A stretch of DNA of 64,000 bases from Massilia timonae CCUG 45783 (GTDB taxonomy: Bacteria > Pseudomonadota > Gammaproteobacteria > Burkholderiales > Burkholderiaceae_D): positions 248,365 to 312,364 of the forward strand of contig NZ_JH992923.1 in NCBI RefSeq assembly GCF_000315425.1. Direction: 5' to 3'. The notes under the pieces are model-generated. The model ran no database searches, was not told where the DNA came from, and saw nothing but the letters and a program-made list of their open reading frames with translations. Made by a program: the position numbers and the translations under genes. Each line of letters begins with the position of its first letter. Position 1 is the stretch's first letter. This document shows, one piece after another, positions 9,495 through 18,064 of this stretch.

Positions 9495-10445
9495 ATGTTG
9501 ATTGCCACTCACGGCGGCAAATTCCACGCGGATGATGCGTGGGCGGTCGCCGTCCTGAAGGTGCTGTTCCCCGAGGCGGACGTCGTCCGCACCCGCGAAC
9601 AGGCCAGGATCGATGCCGCCGACTTCGCGATCGACGTCGGCGGGGTCTGGGACCCGGCCACTGGCCGCTTCGACCACCACCAGAAGGAATTCGACGGCGC
9701 CCGCGCATCCGGCGTGCCCTATGCCAGCGCCGGCCTGGTCTGGCGCGAGTATGGCGCGCGCTGCGTCGCCGCCCTGGCCGAGCGCCATACCGGCGAGCGG
9801 CTGGCGGACGACACGGCCCAGCAGATCGCCTACGCGATCGACGCCGACATCGTGCAATACCTCGACCTGTCGGACGTCGGCGTGGCCAAGAATGCGCCGG
9901 GCAGCTATGGCTTGTCGGCAGTGGTGTCCGGCTTCAATCCCGGCTGGCTCGACGAGCAGCGCCTGGGCTATGGCGAGGCGGTGGAGGTCTACCGCATGGG
10001 CCAGTTCATGCGCGCCGTCGAGTTCCTGACCGACATCATGGGCAACGCCGTGCGCTACCGCGTCGGCGCGATGCTGGCCGTGACCCAGGTGCGCCAGGCC
10101 GAGGTGCTCGAAGACTGCAGGCTCCTGTTCCTGAAGAACGCCGCGCTGCCCTGGAGCAGTGTGGTGCGCAAGGAAATGCCGAAGGTGCTGTTTGTCATCA
10201 GCCACAGCTTGACCGAACAGCGCTACATGCTGCACACGGTCTCGGTCGACACCGAGAGCTTCGACGCCAGGGCCGACCTGCCGGAAGCCTGGGCCGGCCT
10301 GCGCGAAGCCGAGCTGGCGGCCGTCACCGGCGTCGAGGACGCCGTGTTCTGCCACACCGGCCGCTTCATCGCCGCCGCCCGGACCTATGCCGGCGCCCTC
10401 AGCATGGCGCGCCAGGCGCTGGCGGCTGTCGAGCAGGGGGCCTAG
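9495..10445 (+). CDS. MYG1-family (UPF0160) DHH-like metal-dependent hydrolase
   Basis: A 316-residue protein whose N-terminus IATHGGKFHADDAWAVAVL and the FDHHQKEFDGAR motif match MYG1/UPF0160 proteins, relatives of DHH phosphoesterases. Eukaryotic MYG1 has been described as a 3'-5' RNA exonuclease; the bacterial role is poorly known. The start at MLIATHGG has TTGGAG five bases upstream and aligns with the family N-terminus; earlier in-frame codons would add an unconserved leader. The histidine/aspartate metal motifs are intact. It precedes qor by about 70 bases and may share a transcript. Confidence 0.88.
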   Translation: MLIATHGGKFHADDAWAVAVLKVLFPEADVVRTREQARIDAADFAIDVGGVWDPATGRFDHHQKEFDGARASGVPYASAGLVWREYGARCVAALAERHTGERLADDTAQQIAYAIDADIVQYLDLSDVGVAKNAPGSYGLSAVVSGFNPGWLDEQRLGYGEAVEVYRMGQFMRAVEFLTDIMGNAVRYRVGAMLAVTQVRQAEVLEDCRLLFLKNAALPWSSVVRKEMPKVLFVISHSLTEQRYMLHTVSVDTESFDARADLPEAWAGLREAELAAVTGVEDAVFCHTGRFIAAARTYAGALSMARQALAAVEQGA

Positions 10446-10517
10446 CAACGCGCACGGCGGCGCGCAAGCCGGCCCCGACTCCCGTACAATTACGGTTTTG
10501 CTAACACGGGAGCAACC

Positions 10518-11504
10518 ATGCGCGCCATCGAGATCACCCAGCCCGGCAAGCCGGAAGTCCTGCAACTGTGCGAGCGCCCGACGCCGGCCCTGAAAGCCGG
10601 CGAAGTGCTCATCAAGGTCCATGCGGCCGGCATCAACCGGCCCGACGTGCTGCAACGCCTGGGTAAATACCCGGTGCCACCCGGCGCCTCCGATCTGCCG
10701 GGCCTGGAGGTGGCGGGCGAGATCGTCGACGGCGACCTGGACGGCAGCGATTTCAAGAAGGGCGACCTGGTGTGCGCGCTGGTGCAGGGCGGCGGCTATG
10801 CCGAATACTGCGCCGCGCCGCTCGCGCAATGCCTGCCGGTGCCGCAAGGCCTGAGCGCGCTCGAAGCGGCCACCTTGCCGGAAACGTATTTCACGGTGTG
10901 GAGCAATGTATTCGACCGCGCCCGCCTGTCCGCGGGCGAGAGCCTGCTGGTGCAGGGCGGCAGCTCCGGCATCGGCGTGACCGCGATCCAGCTGGCCAAG
11001 GCGTTGGGCCACCGTGTGTTCGCCACCGCCGGCAGCGCGGACAAATGCCGCGCCGTCGAGGCGCTCGGCGCCGAACGCGGCATCAATTACCGCGACGAGG
11101 ATTTCGTCGCCGTGGTCAAGGAACTCACGAACGGCAAAGGTGTCGATGTAATTCTGGACATGGTCGCGGGAGATTATGTGGCGCGCGAGATCGATTGCCT
11201 GGCCGACGATGGCCGCCTGGTCGTGATCGCGCTGCTGGGCGGCGCGCGCGCCGACCTCGACATGGGGCAGGTGCTGCGGCGCCGTCTGACGGTCACCGGC
11301 TCGACCTTGCGTCCGCGGCCGGTCGACTTCAAGGCGGCGATCGCGCGCCAGCTGCGCGAGCACGCCTGGCCGCTGTTCGCCCAGGGCAAGATCAAGCCGG
11401 TGATCCATCAGGTCTTCCCCTTGGCGCAGGCGGCTCAGGCGCATGCCCTGATGGAGTCGAGCACCCACGTCGGCAAGATCGTGCTGCAGGTGCAGCCAGG
11501 CTGA
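10518..11504 (+). CDS. NAD(P)H quinone oxidoreductase, zinc-less MDR family (PIG3-like)
   Basis: A 328-residue medium-chain dehydrogenase/reductase without catalytic zinc. The N-terminal GroES-like part contains HAAGINRPDVLQRLGKYP, and the Rossmann domain carries GGSSGIGVTAIQLAKALG as the NADPH-binding loop. The sequence style matches PIG3/quinone oxidoreductases that reduce quinones with NADPH. It lies upstream of tpiA in an arrangement common in Burkholderiales. A hairpin at 11521-11557 follows but has its A-tract on the 5' side, so it is not a convincing terminator for this gene. Confidence 0.9.
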   Translation: MRAIEITQPGKPEVLQLCERPTPALKAGEVLIKVHAAGINRPDVLQRLGKYPVPPGASDLPGLEVAGEIVDGDLDGSDFKKGDLVCALVQGGGYAEYCAAPLAQCLPVPQGLSALEAATLPETYFTVWSNVFDRARLSAGESLLVQGGSSGIGVTAIQLAKALGHRVFATAGSADKCRAVEALGAERGINYRDEDFVAVVKELTNGKGVDVILDMVAGDYVAREIDCLADDGRLVVIALLGGARADLDMGQVLRRRLTVTGSTLRPRPVDFKAAIARQLREHAWPLFAQGKIKPVIHQVFPLAQAAQAHALMESSTHVGKIVLQVQPG

Positions 11505-11664
11505 CACAGTTGAAAAAGGGGCGTGCCGGCCGGGCCAGGAAGGCCTCGCGGGCACGCAGTGGCGGCGGTTTCCAGGCAAAAATCAGCGAGCTGAACAGCT
11601 CAGCCTTTGTTTGACCGCCATATGATCGACCGCTAGAATAGCGGGTTATTTGACATGGGGTAGT

Positions 11665-12411
11665 ATGCGTCCCAAACTCGTCGTGGGTAACTGGAAGATG
11701 AACGGCAGCCGTGCAGCCAATGCACAGCTGCTGCAAGGTATTCTCGCTGGATTGAACGAGGCGGGCGCCGCGAGCGCCGTCTGCGTCCCCGCTCCCTACC
11801 TGTTCCAGTGTGAACAACTTCTCGCAGGCAGTGCCATGGCCTGGGGCGCGCAAGACGTCGCGACCGAGCCGTGCGGCGCCTTTACCGGCGAAGTCTGTTC
11901 CTCGATGCTGCAGGATTTCGGTTGCCGTTACGTGATCGTCGGCCACTCCGAGCGCCGCGCCTACCATGGCGAATCGAACGACCTCGTCGCGCGCAAGGCC
12001 AGGGCGGCGCTGGATGCCGGCCTGACCCCGATCGTGTGCGTCGGCGAAACGCTGGACCAGCGCGAGGCGGGCGCCACGCAGGACGTGGTCGGCGCCCAGC
12101 TCGACGCGGTGCTGGAAGTGGTGGGCGCGGATGCCGTACCGAAGCTGGTGCTGGCCTACGAGCCGGTGTGGGCGATCGGCACCGGCAAGACGGCGACGCC
12201 GGCGATGGCGCAGGAAGTGCATGCCTTCTTGCGTGATAAATTGCGCAGCCGCAACGCCGAGGCGGCCGAAAACGTACAAATCCTTTACGGCGGCAGCATG
12301 AAGCCGGAGAATGCAGGCGATCTGATGGCGCAGCCGGATATCGATGGCGGCCTGATCGGTGGGGCTGCATTAAAGTCGAGTGATTTTCTCGGGATTATTC
12401 GGGCCGCTTAG
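11665..12411 (+). CDS. tpiA: Triosephosphate isomerase
   Basis: A 248-residue TIM barrel that interconverts glyceraldehyde 3-phosphate and dihydroxyacetone phosphate. The start [14 protein letters not shown] is the conserved N-terminus carrying the substrate lysine of NWKMNG and follows GGGG closely. The catalytic histidine is in VIVGHSERR and the catalytic glutamate in [15 protein letters not shown]; the phosphate loop YGGSMKPEN is present. It stands alone between qor and secG. The A/T-rich spacer that follows (12412-12524) holds the secG leader. Confidence 0.98.
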   Translation: MRPKLVVGNWKMNGSRAANAQLLQGILAGLNEAGAASAVCVPAPYLFQCEQLLAGSAMAWGAQDVATEPCGAFTGEVCSSMLQDFGCRYVIVGHSERRAYHGESNDLVARKARAALDAGLTPIVCVGETLDQREAGATQDVVGAQLDAVLEVVGADAVPKLVLAYEPVWAIGTGKTATPAMAQEVHAFLRDKLRSRNAEAAENVQILYGGSMKPENAGDLMAQPDIDGGLIGGAALKSSDFLGIIRAA

Positions 12412-12524
12412 GCGGAGCGCTAAGCAAGCTGAATAAAACCTGCTTCAAAGCATCATGAATTTTCGAATCTTTTGAAAATATAAGAAATTTAAAAACGTTG
12501 TTTTAAACTTGGAATGGAATTGCA

Positions 12525-12989
12525 ATGATCTGGTTCAATTTGATTATCGTCGTGCAGGTTGTTTCGGCCCTGGCCATTATCGGCCTGGTGCTGATGCAGC
12601 ACGGTAAGGGCGCCGACATGGGCGCGGCCTTCGGTTCGGGCGCATCGGGCAGCCTGTTCGGCGCCTCGGGTTCGTCGAACTTCCTGTCGAAGTCGACCGC
12701 CGTGGCGGCCGCCATCTTCTTCGGCTCGACCCTGGCCCTGGCCTATATCGGCAACAGCGGCAGCGGCGAAAGCGGCGGCGGCGTCATGGGCCGCGTGACC
12801 GTGCCGTCGAGCCAGGCGCCAGCTACCGGCATCCCTGGCGGCGCACCGGCCCAGACCGCGCCGGCCGACGTGCCGACCCTGCCGGCCAACAATGCCGCAC
12901 CGGCCGCAGCCATTCCAGCCACCCCGGCCCCGGCCGCGCCGGCAACCGAGGTCCCGGCAGCGCCGGCGCCGGCAGCTCCGGCGAAGTGA
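12525..12989 (+). CDS. secG: Preprotein translocase subunit SecG
   Basis: A 154-residue SecG with two transmembrane helices (about residues 3-22 and 55-75) separated by the family's glycine/serine-rich loop MQHGKGADMGAAFGSGASGS. SecG assists SecYE in protein export. The C-terminal 70 residues are a Pro/Ala-rich periplasmic or cytosolic tail, longer than in E. coli but common in Burkholderiales SecG. A purine run GGAATGGAA lies before the start. The 110-base leader is conspicuously A/T rich against the surrounding GC-rich DNA. The position after tpiA and before tRNA-Leu and nuoA is the expected synteny. Confidence 0.95.
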   Translation: MIWFNLIIVVQVVSALAIIGLVLMQHGKGADMGAAFGSGASGSLFGASGSSNFLSKSTAVAAAIFFGSTLALAYIGNSGSGESGGGVMGRVTVPSSQAPATGIPGGAPAQTAPADVPTLPANNAAPAAAIPATPAPAAPATEVPAAPAPAAPAK

Positions 12990-13030
12990 TTATCGCCCGG
13001 CGCGGCTAACGCGCCACAATAAGAACATGC

Positions 13031-13060
13031 AAACGCGCCGTTTATCGGCGCGTTTGTCTT
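13031..13060 (+). terminator. Rho-independent terminator after secG
   Basis: A perfect 10-base stem (AAACGCGCCG with CGGCGCGTTT) and a 5-base loop are followed by GTCTTTTTG. It lies about 40 bases past the secG stop and ends the tpiA-secG region. In the roughly 190 bases between this hairpin and the tRNA promoter I see no gene or recognisable element. Confidence 0.9.
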
Positions 13061-13249
13061 TTTGGGCGTAGAATATTGCGGCGCGTGAATGGACTTGCCG
13101 AATCCGCTGGTGAGTGCGGCTAGGACATTGATCGCGCACCTGCGGGAAGAATGTCGCCAGGAGTGGGCAAGTAATTGCCGGCTCATCGAATAATCGGCGA
13201 CGTGATTCAAAAAAATCGCAAATATCCTTGTGATTACGCAATTTGAGCA

Positions 13250-13279
13250 TTGATAAGTAATGCTAAGGCAGGGTAAAAT
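13250..13279 (+). promoter_or_regulatory. Sigma-70-type promoter of tRNA-Leu
   Basis: TTGATA (13250-13255) and TAAAAT (13274-13279) are separated by 18 bases, each close to consensus, and the -10 ends 11 bases before the tRNA 5' end. Spacing and context fit a stable-RNA promoter. Assigned by eye. Confidence 0.65.
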
Positions 13280-13290
13280 ACTGGTCTCCA

Positions 13291-13375
13291 GCCGACGTGG
13301 TGAAATTGGTAGACACGCTATCTTGAGGGGGTAGTGGCGCAAGCTGTGCGAGTTCGAGTCTCGCCGTCGGCACCA
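13291..13375 (+). tRNA. tRNA-Leu (anticodon GAG)
   Basis: An 85-base tRNA with encoded CCA. The acceptor stem GCCGACG (13291-13297) pairs with CGTCGGC (13365-13371), the discriminator is A, and CCA follows. The anticodon loop TTGAGGG places GAG at 13325-13327, reading CUC/CUU leucine codons. The long variable arm and the TTCGAGTC T-loop are typical of tRNA-Leu. It sits between secG and nuoA with its own promoter and terminator. No integrase or direct repeat nearby suggests use as an attachment site here. Confidence 0.97.
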
Positions 13376-13387
13376 AAATTTAGAAAG

Positions 13388-13438
13388 AAAGCCAGCAAGG
13401 GCGCACGAGTTTTTCCTCATGCCTGAGCTGGCTTTTTT
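13388..13438 (+). terminator. Rho-independent terminator after tRNA-Leu
   Basis: AAAGCCAGC (13388-13396) pairs with GCTGGCTTT (13427-13435) across a 30-base loop that can itself fold, and the 3' arm runs into TTTTTT. It lies 12 bases past the tRNA CCA end and upstream of nuoA. Confidence 0.8.
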
Positions 13439-13548
13439 ACGAGGATCGTCGTCCGGTCCTGGTGGCAGGCTTGAAGCCAGGTTCGCACGATTCGGTGCTG
13501 CATCCCTACGCAGCATTTCATTAACCGATCGTTCAGGAAGCTTCAGCT

Positions 13549-13908
13549 GTGAACCTCGAAAACTATCTCCCCGTTCTTCTCTTTATCCTGGTTGGCATCG
13601 GCGTCGGTGTCGCCCCGCAGGTGCTTGGCCGCCTGCTGGGCCCGCACAAGCCCGACGAAGCCAAGCTGTCCCCGTATGAATGCGGCTTCGAAGCCTTCGA
13701 AGACGCACGCATGAAGTTCGACGTCAGGTACTACCTGATCGCGATCTTGTTCATTTTGTTTGATCTGGAAACGGCATTCTTCTTCCCATGGGGCGTCTCG
13801 ATGCGCGAGCTGGGTTGGACCGGTTTCATCACGATGATGGTGTTCATCGCCGAGTTCGTGGTCGGTTTCTGGTACATCTGGAAGAAAGGTGCCCTTGATT
13901 GGGAATAA
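13549..13908 (+). CDS. nuoA: NADH-quinone oxidoreductase (complex I) subunit A
   Basis: A 119-residue three-helix membrane subunit of complex I, near the quinone channel. It starts at GTG with AGGAAG eight bases upstream, giving the conserved N-terminus [16 protein letters not shown]. The loop [21 protein letters not shown] contains the conserved cysteine that reports active/deactive transitions in mitochondrial homologues, and the C-terminus WKKGALDWE is standard. It heads the 14-gene nuo operon. A second copy with about 70% identical residues lies at 33188-33547. Confidence 0.97.
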   Translation: MNLENYLPVLLFILVGIGVGVAPQVLGRLLGPHKPDEAKLSPYECGFEAFEDARMKFDVRYYLIAILFILFDLETAFFFPWGVSMRELGWTGFITMMVFIAEFVVGFWYIWKKGALDWE

Positions 13909-13911
13909 GCC

Positions 13912-14388
13912 ATGGCAATTGAAGGCGTATTAAACGAAGGTTTCATCACCACCACAGCCGACAAGCTGATCAACTGGGCGCGTACCGGGTCGATGTTCCC
14001 GATGACGTTCGGTCTGGCCTGCTGCGCGGTCGAGATGATGCACGTGGGCGCGGCCCGCTACGACATGGACCGCTTCGGCATCGTGTTCCGTCCATCGCCG
14101 CGTCAGTCCGACGTGATGATCGTCGCCGGCACTCTGTGCAACAAGATGGCGCCGGCGCTGCGCAAGGTCTACGACCAGATGGCCGAGCCGCGCTGGGTGA
14201 TCTCGATGGGTTCCTGTGCCAACGGCGGCGGCTACTACCACTATTCCTACTCGGTGGTGCGCGGCTGCGATCGCATCGTCCCGGTCGATGTGTACGTGCC
14301 AGGCTGCCCGCCGACTGCCGAAGCTCTGCTCTACGGCATCATGCAGCTCCAGAACAAGATCAAGCGCACCAATACCATCGCGCGCTAA
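13912..14388 (+). CDS. nuoB: NADH-quinone oxidoreductase subunit B (N2 cluster protein)
   Basis: A 158-residue peripheral-arm subunit carrying iron-sulfur cluster N2, the last electron carrier before quinone. The tandem cysteines are in [17 protein letters not shown], with further cysteine ligands in [15 protein letters not shown] and [14 protein letters not shown], so all four ligands are present. It begins three bases after the nuoA stop, consistent with translational coupling. Length and motifs are standard. Confidence 0.98.
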   Translation: MAIEGVLNEGFITTTADKLINWARTGSMFPMTFGLACCAVEMMHVGAARYDMDRFGIVFRPSPRQSDVMIVAGTLCNKMAPALRKVYDQMAEPRWVISMGSCANGGGYYHYSYSVVRGCDRIVPVDVYVPGCPPTAEALLYGIMQLQNKIKRTNTIAR

Positions 14389-14406
14389 AAACGGACGGCG
14401 TACTCC

Positions 14407-15000
14407 ATGACGACAAAACTCGAGACCCTTGAACTCGCCCTGAAAAATGCACTGGGCGAGGGCGCTGCCATTTCGGCGGCGCTGGGCGAAGTGACGGTGG
14501 TGGTCAAGGCAACTGATTACATCAAGACCATGACCACCCTGCGCGACGATCCGCAATTGGCGTTCGAACAGATGATCGACCTGTGCGGCGTCGACTATTC
14601 GACCTATGGCGAAGGCACCTATGAAGGTCCGCGCTTCGCGGTCGTCGTTCACCTGCTTTCCCTGGCGAAGAACTGGCGCGTCCGCGTGCGCGTGTTCTGC
14701 CCGGACGACGACATGCCGCTGGTCGAATCGATCACCGGCATCTGGCGCGCCGCCAACTGGTTCGAGCGCGAAGCGTTCGACATGTACGGCATCCTGTTCG
14801 ACGGCCACGGCGACCTGCGCCGCATCCTGACCGACTATGGCTTCATCGGCCACCCGTTCCGCAAGGACTTCCCGATCTCGGGCTATGTCGAAATGCGCTA
14901 CGACCCGGAACAGAAACGCGTGATCTACCAACCCGTCACGATCGAGCCGCGCGAGAACATCCCGCGCGTGATTCGCGAAGAGACCTACGGGACGAAATAA
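14407..15000 (+). CDS. nuoC: NADH-quinone oxidoreductase subunit C
   Basis: A 197-residue peripheral-arm scaffold subunit corresponding to the mitochondrial 30 kDa protein. The signature ERE(A)[17 protein letters not shown], followed by GHPFRKDFP, is intact. It is separate from NuoD, unlike the fused NuoCD of E. coli. Its stop codon overlaps the first base of the nuoD ATG (TAATG). Confidence 0.97.
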   Translation: MTTKLETLELALKNALGEGAAISAALGEVTVVVKATDYIKTMTTLRDDPQLAFEQMIDLCGVDYSTYGEGTYEGPRFAVVVHLLSLAKNWRVRVRVFCPDDDMPLVESITGIWRAANWFEREAFDMYGILFDGHGDLRRILTDYGFIGHPFRKDFPISGYVEMRYDPEQKRVIYQPVTIEPRENIPRVIREETYGTK

Positions 15001-16253
15001 TGGCTGAGCTTAAGAACTACACCCTGAACTTTGGTCCGCAGCACCCGGCAGCGCACGGCGTGCTGCGCCTGGTGCTGGAACTCGACGGCGAGGTGATCCA
15101 GCGCGCCGACCCGCACATCGGCCTGCTGCACCGCGGTACCGAGAAGCTGGCCGAAACCCGCACCTACCTCCAGTCGGTTCCTTACATGGACCGCCTCGAC
15201 TACGTGTCGATGATGTGCAACGAGCACGGCTACGTGCTGGCGATCGAAAAGCTGCTCGGCATCGAAGCGCCGATCCGCGCCCAGTACATCCGCACCATGT
15301 TCGACGAGATCACCCGCATCCTGAACCACCTGATGTGGCTGGGCGCGCACGCGCTGGACATCGGCGCGATGGGCCCGTTCCTGTACTGCTTCCGCGACCG
15401 CGAAGACCTGTTCGACGTGTATGAAGCGGTGTCGGGCGCGCGCATGCACGCGGCCTATTACCGTCCGGGCGGCGTGTATCGCGACCTGCCGGACACCATG
15501 CCGCAGCACAAGCAGTCGCCGATCAGGAGCGCCAAGGCGATCGCCGAGCTGAACGAACACCGCCAGGGTTCGGTCATCGACTTCCTCGACGCCTTCACCA
15601 AGCGCTTCGACGGCTATGTCGACGAATACGAGACCCTGTTGACCGATAACAGGATTTGGAAGCAGCGTACCGTCGGCATCGGTGTGGTGTCGCCGGAAGA
15701 CGCGAAAGCCATGGGCTTCACCGGCGCCATGCTGCGCGGCTCGGGCATCGCCTGGGACTTGCGCAAGCACCAGCCGTACGCCGCCTACGACAAGGTCGAG
15801 TTCGACATCCCGGTCGGCACCAACGGCGACTCGTACGACCGCTACCTGGTGCGCGTGGAAGAACTGCGCCAGTCGAACCGCATCATCAAGCAGTGCCTGG
15901 CCTGGCTGCGCGCCAACCCGGGCCCGGTGATGATCGACAACAACAAGATCGCGCCGCCAAGCCGGATGGACATGAAGTCCAATATGGAATCGCTGATCCA
16001 CCACTTCAAGCTGTTCACCGAAGGCTTCCACGTCCCCGAGGGCGAGGCCTATGCCGCGGTCGAGCACCCGAAGGGCGAGTTCGGCATCTATATCGTCTCC
16101 GACGGCGCCAACAAGCCATACCGCCTGAAAATCCGCACTCCGGACTACGTCCACCTGCAGAGCCTCGACGAGATGGCACGCGGCCACATGATCGCTGACG
16201 CGGTGGCCATCATCGGTACCCAGGACATCGTGTTCGGCAGTATCGACCGGTAA
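15000..16253 (+). CDS. nuoD: NADH-quinone oxidoreductase subunit D (quinone-site subunit)
   Basis: A 417-residue homologue of the 49 kDa subunit, derived from the large subunit of NiFe hydrogenases. The N-terminus [20 protein letters not shown] is conserved, with HPAAHG forming part of the quinone cavity beside Nuo[14 protein letters not shown] and the C-terminal DIVFGSIDR are typical. It is one gene per subunit, as in other Betaproteobacteria. A GAGGGCAGAGAG purine stretch follows before nuoE. Confidence 0.98.
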   Translation: MAELKNYTLNFGPQHPAAHGVLRLVLELDGEVIQRADPHIGLLHRGTEKLAETRTYLQSVPYMDRLDYVSMMCNEHGYVLAIEKLLGIEAPIRAQYIRTMFDEITRILNHLMWLGAHALDIGAMGPFLYCFRDREDLFDVYEAVSGARMHAAYYRPGGVYRDLPDTMPQHKQSPIRSAKAIAELNEHRQGSVIDFLDAFTKRFDGYVDEYETLLTDNRIWKQRTVGIGVVSPEDAKAMGFTGAMLRGSGIAWDLRKHQPYAAYDKVEFDIPVGTNGDSYDRYLVRVEELRQSNRIIKQCLAWLRANPGPVMIDNNKIAPPSRMDMKSNMESLIHHFKLFTEGFHVPEGEAYAAVEHPKGEFGIYIVSDGANKPYRLKIRTPDYVHLQSLDEMARGHMIADAVAIIGTQDIVFGSIDR

Positions 16254-16274
16254 AAAGAGGGCAGAGAGAAGACT

Positions 16275-16751
16275 ATGTTATCCGCGCAGTGCTATCAAAA
16301 AATCGATCGCGAGCTGGCCAAGTACCCAGCCGATCAACGCCAGTCGGCCGTGATGGCTTCGCTGGCCCACGCCCAGGTCGAACTGGGCTGGCTGTCGCCT
16401 GACACCATGCAAGAGATCGCCGACTACATCGGCATGCCGGCCATCGCCGTGCAGGAAGTGGCGACTTTCTACAATATGTTCAACATCAAGCCGGTCGGCA
16501 AGCACAAGATCACCGTGTGCACCAACCTGCCATGCGCCTTGTCGGGCGGTGAACGCGCCGGCCAGTTCCTGAAGGACAAGCTGGGCATCGACTACCGCGA
16601 CACCACCGAAGACGGCCAGTTCACCCTGCTCGAAGGCGAGTGCATGGGCGCCTGCGGCGACGCGCCGGTCATGCTGGTGAATAACCATCGCATGTGTTCG
16701 TTCATGAGCGACGCCAAGATCGACGCCCTGGTAGAGGAACTCAAGAAATGA
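16275..16751 (+). CDS. nuoE: NADH-quinone oxidoreductase subunit E (2Fe-2S N1a)
   Basis: A 158-residue thioredoxin-like [2Fe-2S] subunit of the NADH dehydrogenase module. The ligand cysteines are in [12 protein letters not shown] and [13 protein letters not shown], a complete C-X4-C...C-X3-C set. It acts beside NuoF and overlaps nuoF by four bases (ATGA). An AGAGAGAAG stretch serves as the ribosome-binding region. Confidence 0.97.
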   Translation: MLSAQCYQKIDRELAKYPADQRQSAVMASLAHAQVELGWLSPDTMQEIADYIGMPAIAVQEVATFYNMFNIKPVGKHKITVCTNLPCALSGGERAGQFLKDKLGIDYRDTTEDGQFTLLEGECMGACGDAPVMLVNNHRMCSFMSDAKIDALVEELKK

Positions 16752-18043
16752 CCAGCCTGCACGACCGTCACATCAAACCGCTGATCCTCGCCAACCTTAA
16801 CGGCGAAAACTGGCACCTGGCCGACTACGTCAAGCGTGGCGGCTATTCGGCGCTGCGCCGCATCATCGAAGAAAAGATCACGCCGGAACAGATCATCGCC
16901 GACATGAAAGCCTCAGGCCTGCGTGGCCGCGGCGGCGCCGGCTTCCCGACCGGCCTGAAGTGGAGCTTCATGCCGCGCCAGTTCCCGGGCCAGAAATACC
17001 TCGTCTGCAATACCGACGAAGGCGAGCCGGGCACGTTCAAGGACCGCGACATCATCCGCTACAACCCGCATGCGCTGATCGAAGGCATGGCCATCGGCGC
17101 CTACGCGATGGGCATCACCGTGGGTTACAACTACATCCACGGCGAGATCTTCCAGGACTACCTGCGTTTCGAAGAAGCGCTGGAAGAAGCGCGCGCGGCG
17201 GGCTTCCTGGGCAATAACATCATGGGCAGCGAGTTCAGCTTCCAGCTGCATGCGCACCACGGCTACGGCGCCTATATCTGCGGCGAAGAAACCGCGTTGC
17301 TCGAGTCGCTCGAAGGCAAGAAGGGCCAGCCGCGCTTCAAGCCGCCATTCCCGGCTTCATTCGGCCTGTATGGCAAGCCGACCACGATCAACAACACCGA
17401 AACCTTCGCGGCCGTCCCGTTCATCCTGAACATCGGCGCCGAAAACTACATGGCGCTGGGCAAACCGAACAACGGCGGCACCAAGATCTTCTCGATCTCG
17501 GGCGACGTCGAGCGTCCGGGCAACTACGAAGTCCCGCTGGGCACGCCATTCGCGACCCTGATGGAACTGGCTGGCGGCATGCGCGGCGGCAAGAAGATCA
17601 AGGCCGTGATTCCTGGCGGTTCGTCAGCGCCGGTGGTGCCGGGCGACCTCATGATGCAGACCGACCTCGACTACGATTCGATCGCGAAAGCCGGTTCGAT
17701 GCTGGGTTCGGGCGCCGTCATCGTCATGGACGAGACCCGCTGCATGGTCAAGTCGCTGCTGCGCCTGTCGTACTTCTACTATGAAGAGTCGTGCGGCCAG
17801 TGCACCCCGTGCCGTGAAGGCACCGGCTGGATGTACCGCATGGTCCACCGCATCGAGAATGGCCAGGGCCGTCCGGAAGACATGGACCTGCTGAACAATA
17901 TCGCCGACAACATCAAGGGCCGCACCATCTGCGCGCTCGGCGATGCGGCAGCGATGCCGGTCCAGGCGATGATCAAGCACTTCCGCCAGGAATTTGAATA
18001 TCACATCGAGCACAAGCACTGCCTCGTGCCCGCATACCTTTAA
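16748..18043 (+). CDS. nuoF: NADH-quinone oxidoreductase subunit F (FMN/NADH-binding)
   Basis: A 431-residue subunit that binds NADH, FMN and cluster N3 and accepts the hydride from NADH. The FMN/NADH loop is in [15 protein letters not shown], and the 4Fe-4S motif is [14 protein letters not shown] plus the downstream TICALGDAA cysteine. The start at [12 protein letters not shown] overlaps the nuoE stop; an in-frame codon 54 bases upstream lies inside nuoE and would add an unconserved leader. Confidence 0.98.
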   Translation: MTSLHDRHIKPLILANLNGENWHLADYVKRGGYSALRRIIEEKITPEQIIADMKASGLRGRGGAGFPTGLKWSFMPRQFPGQKYLVCNTDEGEPGTFKDRDIIRYNPHALIEGMAIGAYAMGITVGYNYIHGEIFQDYLRFEEALEEARAAGFLGNNIMGSEFSFQLHAHHGYGAYICGEETALLESLEGKKGQPRFKPPFPASFGLYGKPTTINNTETFAAVPFILNIGAENYMALGKPNNGGTKIFSISGDVERPGNYEVPLGTPFATLMELAGGMRGGKKIKAVIPGGSSAPVVPGDLMMQTDLDYDSIAKAGSMLGSGAVIVMDETRCMVKSLLRLSYFYYEESCGQCTPCREGTGWMYRMVHRIENGQGRPEDMDLLNNIADNIKGRTICALGDAAAMPVQAMIKHFRQEFEYHIEHKHCLVPAYL

Positions 18044-18064
18044 ACCAGGTCAGGTAACGATCAA

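Noticed and set aside
11521..11557. Hairpin GCGTGCC...GGCACGC after qor as a terminator
   Set aside because: No T-run follows on the plus strand; the A-tract on its 5' side would suit only a minus-strand transcript, and no minus-strand gene is supported there.
8430..11579. Very long minus-strand open frame (over 1000 codons) opposite SRPBCC, MYG1 and qor
   Set aside because: Antisense open frames are expected in this GC-rich DNA; the product is Arg/His/Gln-rich without domains, and three well-supported plus-strand genes occupy the region.
13291..13400. tRNA-Leu 3' end as an integration site for a genomic island
   Set aside because: The flanking genes are the normal secG and nuoA neighbours; no integrase and no duplicated tRNA end are visible.
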